Made by a program: the position numbers and the translations under genes
DNA from: Rhodanobacter sp. T12-5
GTDB lineage: Bacteria; Pseudomonadota; Gammaproteobacteria; Xanthomonadales; Rhodanobacteraceae
Assembly: GCF_008329435.1 (NCBI RefSeq)
Contig: NZ_NPKN01000002.1
Span: 186,001 to 250,000, forward strand
Direction of reading: 5' to 3'
DNA: 64,000 nt
Shown here: positions 34,351 to 42,573 of the stretch, in pieces
Numbering within the stretch: position 1 is the first letter of the stretch
Layout: every line of letters starts with the position of its first letter
The notes under the pieces: model-generated
Seen by the model: the letters and a program-made list of their open reading frames with translations, nothing else
Database searches by the model: none
What the model was told of the DNA's origin: nothing

Positions 34351-34437
34351 TTGCCTTGAAAGGGCAAGGTCACCAGGGGCCCGCTTCGCGGGAAGATCGG
34401 CTCAGGCCGATCGTCGAGCTCGAAACCCACGGTTTCG
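34351..34437 (+). promoter_or_regulatory. Structured leader with four consecutive hairpins upstream of the aryl-polyene operon
   Basis: Four stem-loops follow one another: TTGCC/GGCAA (34351-34367), CCCGC/GCGGG (34380-34392), GATCGGC/GCCGATC (34395-34412) and CGAAACC/GGTTTCG (34421-34437). About 90 more bases lead to the first gene. There is no U-run after any of them and no leader peptide. It does not match a riboswitch that I know. It may stabilise the mRNA or regulate translation. Confidence 0.45.
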
Positions 34438-34526
34438 AAAAACACAGGGGATGTCGGTTTCGGTGCCATCGAGCCCGGTGCAGGCGCCCCCCAAGCACAC
34501 GCATGGATTGGGCAGGCGGACGAGTT

Positions 34527-34796
34527 ATGAGCACGATGATGGCAGCAGGGATCAGCGACGAGAACATCCTTGACAGGCTCAGGGAAGTACTTCGGGACAC
34601 CTTCGAGATCGATCCGGCGCGCGTCACCCCTTCGGCGCACTTGTTCACGGAACTGGAACTGGACAGCATCGATGCGGTGGATCTGGCGATCCAGGTGCAG
34701 GAAATGACCGGCATGCGCATCAAACCCGAGGATTTCAAGAGTGTGCGCACCGTGGGCGACGTGGTCGCCACCGTGCACACCCTGCTCGCCCGCTGA
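34527..34796 (+). CDS. Acyl carrier protein (first gene of the aryl-polyene operon)
   Basis: An 89-residue carrier protein. The phosphopantetheine serine is in ELELDSIDAVDLAIQV, and the flanking helices fit the ACP fold (ILDRLREVLRDTFEID before, EDFKSVRTVGDVVATVHTLL after). It should hold the growing polyene chain. A second ACP is encoded at 39682, as is usual in APE clusters, which often have two. Confidence 0.9.
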   Translation: MSTMMAAGISDENILDRLREVLRDTFEIDPARVTPSAHLFTELELDSIDAVDLAIQVQEMTGMRIKPEDFKSVRTVGDVVATVHTLLAR

Positions 34797-34815
34797 CGTT
34801 GCCCGGCTGCACCCC

Positions 34816-35589
34816 ATGTCAGCGACGGCCGAACGCTTCGCCCCCTGCGCACTGATACCGATCTACAACCACAAGGACACGATCGCCCGCACCGCGCAGG
34901 CACTGCGCGCGCAAGGCCTGCCCGTGGTGATCGTGGACGACGGGAGCAACGCGGCCACTCGCGAGGTGCTCGATGCGCTGGTCGGCGAAGCCGGCGACAT
35001 CCAGCTGCTGCGTCTGCCGCACAACCAGGGCAAGGGTCGCGCCCTCACCGCCGGCTTGCTGGCCGCGCGCGACCGTGGCTACACCCACGCGCTGCAGATC
35101 GACGCCGACGGCCAGCACGACACCGACGACGCGCCCCGATTCATTGCCGAAGCACAGGCACACCCGCAAGCCATGATCTGCGGCCGCGCCGTCTACGACG
35201 ACAGCGTGCCGCGTGCGCGCCTGTACGGCCGCTACCTCACCCACGTCTGCGTGTGGATGGAAACGCTGTCGCTGGCGATCGACGATTCGATGTGCGGCTA
35301 TCGCCTGTATCCGCTAGCGGAAACCTGTGCCGAGATCGCCCGGGCACCGCTGCCGGCACGGATGGATTTCGACACCGAGATCGCGGTGCGGCTGTGCTGG
35401 CGCGGCGTGCCGGTGCGCAACCTGCCGACCCGTGTGATCTACCCGGAAAACGGCCTGTCCCACTTCCGCATGCTGCGCGACAACCTGCGCATCACCGCGA
35501 TGCACACGCGGCTGCTGCTCGGCATGCTGCCGCGCGCGCCCGCCTTGCTGCGGCGACGGCACCGACGGGAACCCGCATGCGCCACCTGA
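34816..35589 (+). CDS. Glycosyltransferase family 2
   Basis: A 257-residue GT-A type enzyme. It has the opening CALIPIYNHKDTIARTAQAL, the nucleotide-binding VVIVDDGSN, and LQIDADGQHD with the DxD metal motif, then MDFDTEIAVRLCWRGVPVRN. No transmembrane helix is present. It starts 19 bases after the ACP and probably transfers a sugar, or acts on a lipid-linked intermediate, during maturation of the pigment lipid. GT2 genes are found in many aryl-polyene clusters. Confidence 0.88.
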   Translation: MSATAERFAPCALIPIYNHKDTIARTAQALRAQGLPVVIVDDGSNAATREVLDALVGEAGDIQLLRLPHNQGKGRALTAGLLAARDRGYTHALQIDADGQHDTDDAPRFIAEAQAHPQAMICGRAVYDDSVPRARLYGRYLTHVCVWMETLSLAIDDSMCGYRLYPLAETCAEIARAPLPARMDFDTEIAVRLCWRGVPVRNLPTRVIYPENGLSHFRMLRDNLRITAMHTRLLLGMLPRAPALLRRRHRREPACAT

Positions 35590-35668
35590 TCCCCGCCCCG
35601 ACCCGGCCGTCGCGCGCCGCGCCGTCGCCCGGGCTCATCGTCCCCACCACTTTCAGGAAACCCCAGCG

Positions 35669-36895
35669 ATGAAGCGCGTGGTGATCACCGGCATGGGCGG
35701 CATCACCGCGCTCGGCCACGACTGGGCACGGATCGAGGCGCGCCTGCGCGAAGGCCGCAACGTGGTTCGGCGCATGCATGAGTGGGACTACTTCGACGCG
35801 CTGAACGGCCGGCTCGGCTGCCCGGTGGACGATTTCCGCGTGCCCGGCCACTGGCCGCGCCGGCTGACCCGCTCGATGGGCCGCGTGGCGCAACTGGCAG
35901 TGGCCGCCAGCGAACATGCGCTGCGCGATGCGGGCCTGCTCGACGACGAGATCATTCGCGACGGCCGGATGGGCGTGGCCTACGGTTCGTCCGGCGGCAG
36001 CATCGAGCCGGTGCGCGTGGTCGGCAGGATGCTCGATACCGGTTCGATGCAGGGCGTCACCGCGACCAGCTACATCCAGATGATGGCGCACACCACGGCG
36101 GTGAACGTGGGCGTGTTCTTCGGCCTCAAGGGGCGTGTCATCCCCACCTCCAGCGCGTGCACCTCCGGCAGCCAGGCGATCGGCTACGGCTACGAGGCGA
36201 TCCGCTACGGCAGGCAGGCGATGATGCTGTGCGGCGGTGCGGAGGAATTGTCCGGCCCCGGCGCGGCGGTGTTCGACACGCTGTTCGCCACCAGCACGCG
36301 CAACGACGAACCGACGCTGACGCCGCGCCCGTTCGACCGCACGCGCGACGGCCTGGTGGTCGGCGAAGGCGCCACCACGCTGGTGCTGGAGGAGTACGAA
36401 CACGCCAGGGCGCGCGGCGCGACGATCCACGCCGAGATCGTCGGCTTCGGCTGCAATTCCGATGGCAGCCACATCACCCAGCCGACGCGCGAAACGATGG
36501 CAGTGGCGATGCAGCAGGCGCTGGACGACGCCACATTGCCGGCCAGTGCGATCGGCTACGTCAGCGCCCACGGCACCGCGACCGATCGCGGCGACGTGGC
36601 CGAGAGCCACGCCACGGCGTCGGTACTCGGCGCGCGCGTGCCGATCAGTTCGATGAAGAGTTACGTCGGCCACACGCTCGGCGCCTGCGGCGCACTGGAA
36701 GCGTGGTGGGCGATCCGCATGATGCGGGCCGGCTGGTTTGCACCGACGATCAACCTGCGCGACGTCGACCCGGAATGTGCCGAACTCGACCACATCACCG
36801 GCGACGGCCGCGACATCGACACCGACTGCGTGATGAGCAACAACTTCGCTTTCGGCGGCATCAACACCTCGCTGATTTTCAGGGCGTGCGACTGA
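35669..36895 (+). CDS. Beta-ketoacyl-ACP synthase (KAS II type), first of an adjacent pair
   Basis: A 408-residue thiolase-fold condensing enzyme with the whole Cys-His-His triad: SSACTSGSQAIGYG, SAHGTATDRGD and KSYVGHTLGACG. It should extend the polyene chain with malonyl-ACP. It begins 79 bases after the glycosyltransferase, the widest gap in the first half of the operon. Its TGA overlaps the start of the next KAS (TGATG). Two adjacent KAS genes followed by a chain-length-factor-like gene are typical for aryl-polyene and xanthomonadin loci. Confidence 0.93.
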   Translation: MKRVVITGMGGITALGHDWARIEARLREGRNVVRRMHEWDYFDALNGRLGCPVDDFRVPGHWPRRLTRSMGRVAQLAVAASEHALRDAGLLDDEIIRDGRMGVAYGSSGGSIEPVRVVGRMLDTGSMQGVTATSYIQMMAHTTAVNVGVFFGLKGRVIPTSSACTSGSQAIGYGYEAIRYGRQAMMLCGGAEELSGPGAAVFDTLFATSTRNDEPTLTPRPFDRTRDGLVVGEGATTLVLEEYEHARARGATIHAEIVGFGCNSDGSHITQPTRETMAVAMQQALDDATLPASAIGYVSAHGTATDRGDVAESHATASVLGARVPISSMKSYVGHTLGACGALEAWWAIRMMRAGWFAPTINLRDVDPECAELDHITGDGRDIDTDCVMSNNFAFGGINTSLIFRACD

Positions 36896-38184
36896 TGCCG
36901 GCACGCCTGCTCGACGCGCGCGGCCTGCCACGCGTGGTGGTGACCGGCATGGGCGTGGTCAGCTGCCTCGGCAACGGCCGCGCGGCCATGCTCGATGCGC
37001 TGCGCAACGGCCGCAGCGGGTTGCGCGCGATGGACAGTTTCGCGCGGCGCGGGCTGAACGCCCGGGTCGGCGGCCCGGTGGATATTTCCGAGCTGCCCGA
37101 ACCGCCGCGCAAATTGCGCCGTTTCCTCGCCGAGCCGGCGTTGTACGCGTGGCACGCGATGAGCGAGGCGATCGAACAGGCCGGCTTGTCGAGCGCCGCC
37201 CTGCAGGGGGATGGCTGCGGCCTCGTGCTCGGCGGCGGCGCATCGTTGAACGAATACGAGGCGGGCCTGAACGCCTATCGCGAAAAAGGCATCGGCCGCC
37301 TGTCGCCGTTCTTCGTGCCGCGCGGCATGAGCAGCGCGTTGTCGGCCACGCTCGCCAACGCGTTCGGCATCCGTGGCGTCGCGATGACGGTAAGTTCGGC
37401 GTGTACCAGCGCATCGCTGGCGATCGGTCACGCGATGGAATTGATCCAGCTGGGCCGGCAGCAGCTCGTGCTGACCGGCGGCAGCGAAGAACTGTTCGAA
37501 GGCACCGCGACCTGGTTCGACGCCATGGGTGCGCTGTCCACCGCCAGCGCCGCACAACCCCAGCTGGCCTCACGCCCGTACGACCGCAACCGCGACGGTT
37601 TCGTGCTGGCCGCCGGGGCCGGCATGCTGGTGCTGGAGTCGCTGGCGCACGCGCAGGCACGTGGCGCGACCGTGCTCGCCGAGCTGACCGGCTACGGCGC
37701 CAGCACCGATCCGGCCAGCATCGTCGGCCCCGGTGCCGACGGCATTGCACGCGCGCTGCGCCAGGCGCTGCCGCCGATCGACACGACGCGGGCGGGCAGC
37801 CACCCGGCCGACGCGCTGCCCGACTACATCAACACGCACGCCTGTTCCACGCCGCTGGGCGATGCGGAGGAATGGAAGGCGATCGCCGCGGTGTTCGCCG
37901 AACGCCACGCACCGGTGCCGCCGCTGTCGTCGATCAAGGGCCTCAGTGGCCACGCACCGGGCGCAGCCGGCGCACTGGATGCGATCGCCTGCCTGCTGAT
38001 GATGGAGCATGGCTTCATCGCGGCCGGCAGCCCGGTGCTCGCATCCGACCCGGACTTCGCCGAGGCGCCACTGGTCACCCGGACGCATGCGCGGCAGCTC
38101 GACAGCGTGCTGTCCAGCAATTTCGGCTTCGGCGGCAGTTGCGCCGCACTGCTGTTCCGGCGTCATGCGGAGAACGCGGCGTGA
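36895..38184 (+). CDS. Beta-ketoacyl-ACP synthase, second of the pair
   Basis: A 429-residue KAS with an N-terminal PRVVVTGMGVVSCLGNG and catalytic SSACTSASLAIGHA, NTHACSTPLGD and KGLSGHAPGAAG, so all three active-site residues are present. It differs enough from the preceding KAS to have a separate task, perhaps initiation versus extension, or to form a heterodimer with it. It overlaps the previous stop (TGATG) and the following GTG start (GTGA). Confidence 0.93.
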   Translation: MPARLLDARGLPRVVVTGMGVVSCLGNGRAAMLDALRNGRSGLRAMDSFARRGLNARVGGPVDISELPEPPRKLRRFLAEPALYAWHAMSEAIEQAGLSSAALQGDGCGLVLGGGASLNEYEAGLNAYREKGIGRLSPFFVPRGMSSALSATLANAFGIRGVAMTVSSACTSASLAIGHAMELIQLGRQQLVLTGGSEELFEGTATWFDAMGALSTASAAQPQLASRPYDRNRDGFVLAAGAGMLVLESLAHAQARGATVLAELTGYGASTDPASIVGPGADGIARALRQALPPIDTTRAGSHPADALPDYINTHACSTPLGDAEEWKAIAAVFAERHAPVPPLSSIKGLSGHAPGAAGALDAIACLLMMEHGFIAAGSPVLASDPDFAEAPLVTRTHARQLDSVLSSNFGFGGSCAALLFRRHAENAA

Positions 38185-38921
38185 CCGCGCTGCGCATCGA
38201 GCAGTGGCGTGCATGGGCACCGGGTCTGGACAGCCCGCAGGCGTGGCAAGCCTGGGCGCAGGCACCAGCCATCGTGCCCGATCGGCAGGAGCAACCGGAA
38301 TGCGCGTCCCTTCCGGCGATGCAGCGGCGCCGATTGAGCCGGTTGGCGCGGATGACGATGGAAGTCGCCTCGCCGCTATGCGCCGACGACGAACAACTGC
38401 CGTTCGTGTTCGCCTCGCGTCATGGCGAAACGACGCGCACGTTTTCCCTGCTCGGCGAAGTCGCGGACGAGCAGCCGTTGTCGCCGACCCAGTTCGGCTT
38501 GTCAGTGCACAACTCGATCGCCGGGCAATGGTCGATCCTGCGCGGCCAGCGCGGCGAGTCGGTGGCCATCGCCGGCGAAGCGGACACGTTCGAACACGCG
38601 ATGCTGGAAGCCGCCGCCATGCTGGCGGCTGGCGCGTCGAGCGTGCTGGCGGTGGTCGCCGAGGAAATGCCGCCGCCGGCTTACACGCCGTGGATCGACG
38701 ATGTACCGTTCTCGTATGCTCTGGCCCTGCGCGTGGGGAACGTCGATGCTTTCGCGGATGAGTCATCGGACTGGCAGTTGCGCCTGAACCGGCACGACGG
38801 TGGCGACGAACGATGCCCGTGGCCGCATGCGCTCGACTTTCTGCGCGCGCTGCATACGCGGGCGCATTCCCTGGAACATGTATGGAAGACACGCCGATGG
38901 AACTGGCAGCGCACCCGCTGA
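38181..38921 (+). CDS. Beta-ketoacyl synthase chain-length-factor-like protein (PF13723 type)
   Basis: A 246-residue protein that resembles an incomplete ketosynthase. It shows LPAMQRRRLSRLARMTMEVA, FVFASRHGETTRTFSLLGEV and LSPTQFGLSVHNSIAGQWS, all typical of the short chain-length-factor-like proteins in APE clusters. The catalytic cysteine is missing (the aligned position is in SVHNSIAG). It is believed to pair with a KAS to set the chain length. The GTG start overlaps the preceding stop. Confidence 0.87.
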   Translation: MTALRIEQWRAWAPGLDSPQAWQAWAQAPAIVPDRQEQPECASLPAMQRRRLSRLARMTMEVASPLCADDEQLPFVFASRHGETTRTFSLLGEVADEQPLSPTQFGLSVHNSIAGQWSILRGQRGESVAIAGEADTFEHAMLEAAAMLAAGASSVLAVVAEEMPPPAYTPWIDDVPFSYALALRVGNVDAFADESSDWQLRLNRHDGGDERCPWPHALDFLRALHTRAHSLEHVWKTRRWNWQRTR

Positions 38922-39685
38922 CCCGGCGTCGCGACGCGTGGCTGTGGCGGCTGTTTGCCACCGGCGCCAGCTTCGTGTTCTTCGGCATCGGGGGCCTGGT
39001 TCTGTGCGTGCTGGTGCTGCCCCTGCTGGCAATTTTGCCCGGCGGCGCGGTGGCGCGCAGGCGTCGTGCGCGCGCGGCGATCAGCCGTGCGTTCTACCTG
39101 CACATGCAGTTCATGTATCGCACGCGCGTGCTGGATTTCCGCATCGACGGCGCCGACCGGCTCGGCCGCCCCGGGCAGCTCATCATCGCCAACCATCCTT
39201 CGCTGATCGACGTGATCTTCCTGATCGCGCAGATCCGCGACACCAATTGCGTGGTCAAGGCCAGCCTGTGGAACAACCCGTGCATGCGCGGCGCCGTGAG
39301 CGCGGCGCAATACATCAGCAACAACGGCAGCCCGGAAATGCTCGAACAGGCGGCCGAAGTACTGCGCGAAGGGCAGTCGCTGGTGGTGTTTCCCGAAGGC
39401 ACCCGCACCACGCCGGGGCAGCCGCCACGATTCCACCGGGGTGCGGCGGCGATCGCGTTGCGCGGCGCGCGCCTGATCACGCCGGTATTCATCTCAGTCA
39501 CGCCCACCACGCTGACCAAGGCCGAGCCGTGGTATCGCATCCCGGATCGGCGCGTCGTCGTGGCGCTGCGGATCGGCGATGACATCGACCCTTCGTCATT
39601 TGGCGATGCGCCGCTGCCGATCGCATCGCGTCGGCTGAACCGGCATCTGCACCAACTTTTCCTCGAGGAGCTCGACCCGTCGTGA
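38882..39685 (+). CDS. Lysophospholipid acyltransferase family protein
   Basis: A 267-residue membrane acyltransferase. It has an N-terminal helix (LFATGASFVFFGIGGLVLCVLVLPLLAILPG), the HX4D motif NHPSLIDV and VVFPEGTRT, the standard PlsC-type blocks. It likely attaches the finished polyene acyl chain to a lipid head group, which anchors it in the outer membrane. The start at 38882 overlaps the previous gene by 40 bases; a second ATG at 38897 is also possible. Confidence 0.87.
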   Translation: MEDTPMELAAHPLTRRRDAWLWRLFATGASFVFFGIGGLVLCVLVLPLLAILPGGAVARRRRARAAISRAFYLHMQFMYRTRVLDFRIDGADRLGRPGQLIIANHPSLIDVIFLIAQIRDTNCVVKASLWNNPCMRGAVSAAQYISNNGSPEMLEQAAEVLREGQSLVVFPEGTRTTPGQPPRFHRGAAAIALRGARLITPVFISVTPTTLTKAEPWYRIPDRRVVVALRIGDDIDPSSFGDAPLPIASRRLNRHLHQLFLEELDPS

Positions 39686-39978
39686 ACACACCGGATACCG
39701 CCGTGGGACGCGAAGCGCTGGAGCACGAGATTGCCCGGCTGATCATCGATACGCTGAATCTCGAACACCTCACCCCGACCGACATCCCGGCGGAGCAGCC
39801 GCTGTTCGGCGACGGGCTGGGTCTGGATTCGGTGGACGCGCTGGAACTGGCGCTGGCACTGCAGAAGCAGTACGGCATCCGCATCGAATCGGACGTCAAG
39901 GATGCGCGCCGGCATTTCGCCACGATCGCCACCCTTGCCGCCTTCGTCGAATCGCAGCGGGCCGCATGCGCCGATTGA
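39682..39978 (+). CDS. Acyl carrier protein (second of the operon)
   Basis: A 98-residue carrier protein with the attachment serine in GLGLDSVDALELALALQ and an N-terminal helix EALEHEIARLIIDTLNLE. GTG start in the GTGA overlap with the acyltransferase stop. In the APE pathway one of the two ACPs receives the aryl starter and the other the extenders; which does which is not visible here. Confidence 0.9.
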   Translation: MNTPDTAVGREALEHEIARLIIDTLNLEHLTPTDIPAEQPLFGDGLGLDSVDALELALALQKQYGIRIESDVKDARRHFATIATLAAFVESQRAACAD

Positions 39979-40514
39979 TCCCCATCCTGCTGCCGCTGGC
40001 CGGGCTGCTGTATCCGTTTGTCGTGTACTACGGCATGGAAAAGGTGCCGCCACCGATCTTCGCACTGGTGCTCGGCGCGATCTGGCTGATCCGCGCACCC
40101 AGCCTGCTGCGCCAGCCCGGCGGCCGCTGGATGGTCGGCGCCGCGATCGCCTACTGCGCACTGCTCGCGTTCACCGGCGAGGCGATGCTGCTGCGCTGGT
40201 ATCCGGCGTTGATCAGCGCGTTGCTGCTGGTGGCGTTCGGGCTCAGCCTGATCTACGGCCCGCCGTTCATCGAACGCATTGCGCGCATGCGCGAGCCGAA
40301 CCTCCCGCCGGCGGCGGTGCGCTACACGCGCGCCGTCACCTGGATGTGGATCATGTTCTTTGCGTTCAACGGCAGCATGTCTGCCGCACTGACGCTGTGG
40401 GCGCCGCTGGCGTGGTGGACGCTTTACAACGGCCTGATCGCGTACTTCATCATGGGCGTGCTGTTTGCCGGCGAATGGCTGTTGCGCAAGCGCTTGCGCC
40501 GGAGCTTCGCGTGA
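39966..40514 (+). CDS. COG4648-type membrane protein of aryl-polyene clusters
   Basis: A 182-residue protein with about five transmembrane helices (ILLPLAGLLYPFVVYYGM, IFALVLGAIWLI, WMVGAAIAYCALLAFTGEAM, and others). The C-terminal NGLIAYFIMGVLFAGEWLLRK is typical. The family is found almost only in APE-type loci between the second ACP and the AMP-ligase. Function unknown. It overlaps the ACP by 13 bases. Confidence 0.83.
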   Translation: MRRLIPILLPLAGLLYPFVVYYGMEKVPPPIFALVLGAIWLIRAPSLLRQPGGRWMVGAAIAYCALLAFTGEAMLLRWYPALISALLLVAFGLSLIYGPPFIERIARMREPNLPPAAVRYTRAVTWMWIMFFAFNGSMSAALTLWAPLAWWTLYNGLIAYFIMGVLFAGEWLLRKRLRRSFA

Positions 40515-41140
40515 ATCCGGCCCGCGTGTCTGCCCATCTTGCCAGCCACCCGTGGCTGGCCGAGGCGCACGCGGGGAGTTCCGGTGCACTGTTGCTGCTC
40601 AACCCGTCCGGCCACGCCGCGCTGCGCCGTCACGGACGGGGCGCGTTGCTGGCCGACCTGCAAGACCACCTTGGCAAGCGGGCCTGCGACCCGGCGTACA
40701 AGCTGCGTCTGCTGGATGCGACGCCCGGTGAACTCAGCCTGCCGACCGTCGATCGCTGGCTGGATCTCGCGCGGCCCGACATGGCGATCGTGCTGGCCGA
40801 ACATGAGCACGACGGGCACTGGATGCTGACTCTTCAGCTGCCGCTGGAACTGGTCCACTTCGACGACCATTTCCAGCGCGCGCCGGTGTTGCCCGGCGTG
40901 CTGCAGGCGGGCTGGGCGCTGGCACTTTCCGCGCCGCGGCTGGGTACGTCGATGCATTGCCGCGAGATGGAGGCGCTGAAATTCCAGCGCCTCCTGCGGC
41001 CCGGTGACCGCCTGGAACTCGGTTTGCGTTTCGAGCCCGATGCCGACGATGCCCAACGGGGCAAGCTGCATTTCGCGTATCACTTCGATGGCGCGCATTG
41101 CTCGTCCGGCCGCCTGCGGGTGGAGCGTGCCCATGGCTGA
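40511..41140 (+). CDS. Hot-dog dehydratase (ApeI-like) with an N-terminal AMP-ligase-tail-like extension
   Basis: A 209-residue protein. Residues 110-205 are a FabA/FabZ-like hot-dog domain (LVHFDDHFQRAPVLPGVLQA, MHCREMEALKFQRLLRPGDR). The first 100 residues (ASHPWLAEAHAGSSGALLLL, SGHAALRRHGRGALLADLQD) look like the C-terminal lid of an AMP-binding ligase. Standard APE clusters have a complete AMP-ligase gene just here. Only its tail appears to be left, fused to the dehydratase. The reading is mine and needs a profile search. GTG start overlapping the membrane protein stop. Confidence 0.75.
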   Translation: MNPARVSAHLASHPWLAEAHAGSSGALLLLNPSGHAALRRHGRGALLADLQDHLGKRACDPAYKLRLLDATPGELSLPTVDRWLDLARPDMAIVLAEHEHDGHWMLTLQLPLELVHFDDHFQRAPVLPGVLQAGWALALSAPRLGTSMHCREMEALKFQRLLRPGDRLELGLRFEPDADDAQRGKLHFAYHFDGAHCSSGRLRVERAHG

Positions 41141-42131
41141 TGTCGAGGCGCATGCGCAGCATTGGGCGGCGCAGAAGGAGCGCGGCAGCTTCTGGCTGAT
41201 GAAGCTCACCGCACTGGCCCTGCGCCGGCTCGGGCGCCGACCGATGACGCCGGTGCTGTACCTGATCGTGCTGTACTTTTTCGTATCCGGGCGGCGCGCG
41301 CGTCGGCATGTGCGCCAATATCAGGACTACCTGGCCGCGTGGAGCGGCCGCGCCGACTTGCGCCCGCGGTGGGGCAGCGTGTTCGGCCAGTTCATGGCGT
41401 TCGGCGACAGCCTGCTCGATCGCCTCGACGTGTGGCGCGGCAAGCTGCCGCTGGACGAAGTGCAGTTAGACGATCCCAGCGGCATGCGCACGCGCCTGCT
41501 GAAAAGCCGCCAGGGCGGTCGCGGCGAAATCCTGGTCGGCACGCACCTGGGCAACCTCGATGTCTGCCGCGCACTGGCCGAGCTCGGGGAACAGGTGCCG
41601 TTGAACGTGCTGGTGCACACCAACAAGGTCGCGCACTTCAACCGTCTGCAGCACGAGGCGGGCGATCATCAGTTGCGGCTGCTGCAGGTCAGCGAGATGG
41701 ATGCCGCACTGATGCTCGAACTGTCGCAACGGCTGGATCGCGGCGAGTGGCTCGCGATCGCCGGTGATCGCGTGCCGCTGCACGAAGGGCGCCGCGTGGT
41801 GGTGGATTTTCTCGGCCATCCCGCCGCCTTCCCGCAAGGCCCCTGGTTGCTGGCCGGGCTGCTGCGCTGCCCGGTCAACCTGATGTGCTGCCTGAAGATC
41901 GAGGGCCGCTACCGGATCAAGCTCGAGCCGTTCATCGACGCCCCGTCGTGGGAACGCGGCCGGCGCGAGGCGATCATCAAGGACTGGACGCAGCGCTACG
42001 CCGACCGGCTGGCGCAGCTGTGCCTGCTCGCGCCGCGTCAGTGGTTCAACTTCCACGCCTACTGGCAACCACCCGAACCATCCCCTTTGCCTGGAGAATC
42101 CGATGCGCGCGCGCGGCCCGCTGCACCATGA
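41133..42131 (+). CDS. LpxL/HtrB-like acyltransferase (LPLAT superfamily)
   Basis: A 332-residue protein starting MADVEAHAQHWAAQKERGSF, then ALRRLGRRPMTPVLYLIVLY and the HX4D motif in GTHLGNLDVCRAL. A later GEWLAIAGDRVPL block fits the lauroyl/myristoyl acyltransferase-like (Lip A acyltransferase) group. Aryl-polyene clusters often have such a gene, in some cases fused to a glycosyltransferase. It may acylate the lipid carrier. It overlaps the dehydratase by 8 bases and the next gene by 29 bases. Confidence 0.85.
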   Translation: MADVEAHAQHWAAQKERGSFWLMKLTALALRRLGRRPMTPVLYLIVLYFFVSGRRARRHVRQYQDYLAAWSGRADLRPRWGSVFGQFMAFGDSLLDRLDVWRGKLPLDEVQLDDPSGMRTRLLKSRQGGRGEILVGTHLGNLDVCRALAELGEQVPLNVLVHTNKVAHFNRLQHEAGDHQLRLLQVSEMDAALMLELSQRLDRGEWLAIAGDRVPLHEGRRVVVDFLGHPAAFPQGPWLLAGLLRCPVNLMCCLKIEGRYRIKLEPFIDAPSWERGRREAIIKDWTQRYADRLAQLCLLAPRQWFNFHAYWQPPEPSPLPGESDARARPAAP

Positions 42132-42528
42132 GATCGAGGTGACCGTGCCGTTTTTCGACGTCGATTCGATGAACGTCGTATGGCATGGCCACTACGTGAA
42201 ATATCTGGAGATCGCCCGCTGCGCCCTGCTCGACCGCGTCGGCCACACCTATGCGCAGATGCAGGATTCCGGCTACGTCTGGCCGGTGATCGACGTGCAG
42301 CTGCGCTATGTGCAGGCGGCGCGTTTCGGCCAGCAGCTGCGCGTGCGCGCAGACCTTGTCGAATGGCGCAACCGGTTGAAGATCCACTACCTGATCAGCG
42401 ACGCCCGGAGCGGCGAACGGATGACCCGCGCCAGTACCGTGCAGGTGGCGGTGAGCCTCGCCGACGGCACGATGCAGCTGGTATCGCCGCAGGTGATGAT
42501 CGATGCCGTCGAGCGCCATCTCCCGTGA
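42103..42528 (+). CDS. Acyl-CoA/ACP thioesterase, 4HBT hot-dog
   Basis: A 141-residue protein with the family opening VPFFDVDSMNVVWHGHYVKY, in which the catalytic aspartate sits, then LEIARCALLDRVG and VIDVQLRYVQAARFG. It is the ApeK-like thioesterase that may release the chain or edit wrong intermediates. It overlaps the acyltransferase gene by 29 bases. Confidence 0.88.
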   Translation: MRARGPLHHEIEVTVPFFDVDSMNVVWHGHYVKYLEIARCALLDRVGHTYAQMQDSGYVWPVIDVQLRYVQAARFGQQLRVRADLVEWRNRLKIHYLISDARSGERMTRASTVQVAVSLADGTMQLVSPQVMIDAVERHLP

Positions 42529-42573
42529 AACAGGCATGCCGCCCCTTTTCGTTCAACCCATGACGATCACGCC

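Noticed and set aside
34356..34526. Upstream extension of the first ACP reading frame as a separate gene or N-terminal domain
   Set aside because: It is translated leader hairpins without similarity to carrier proteins; the ACP starts at 34527.
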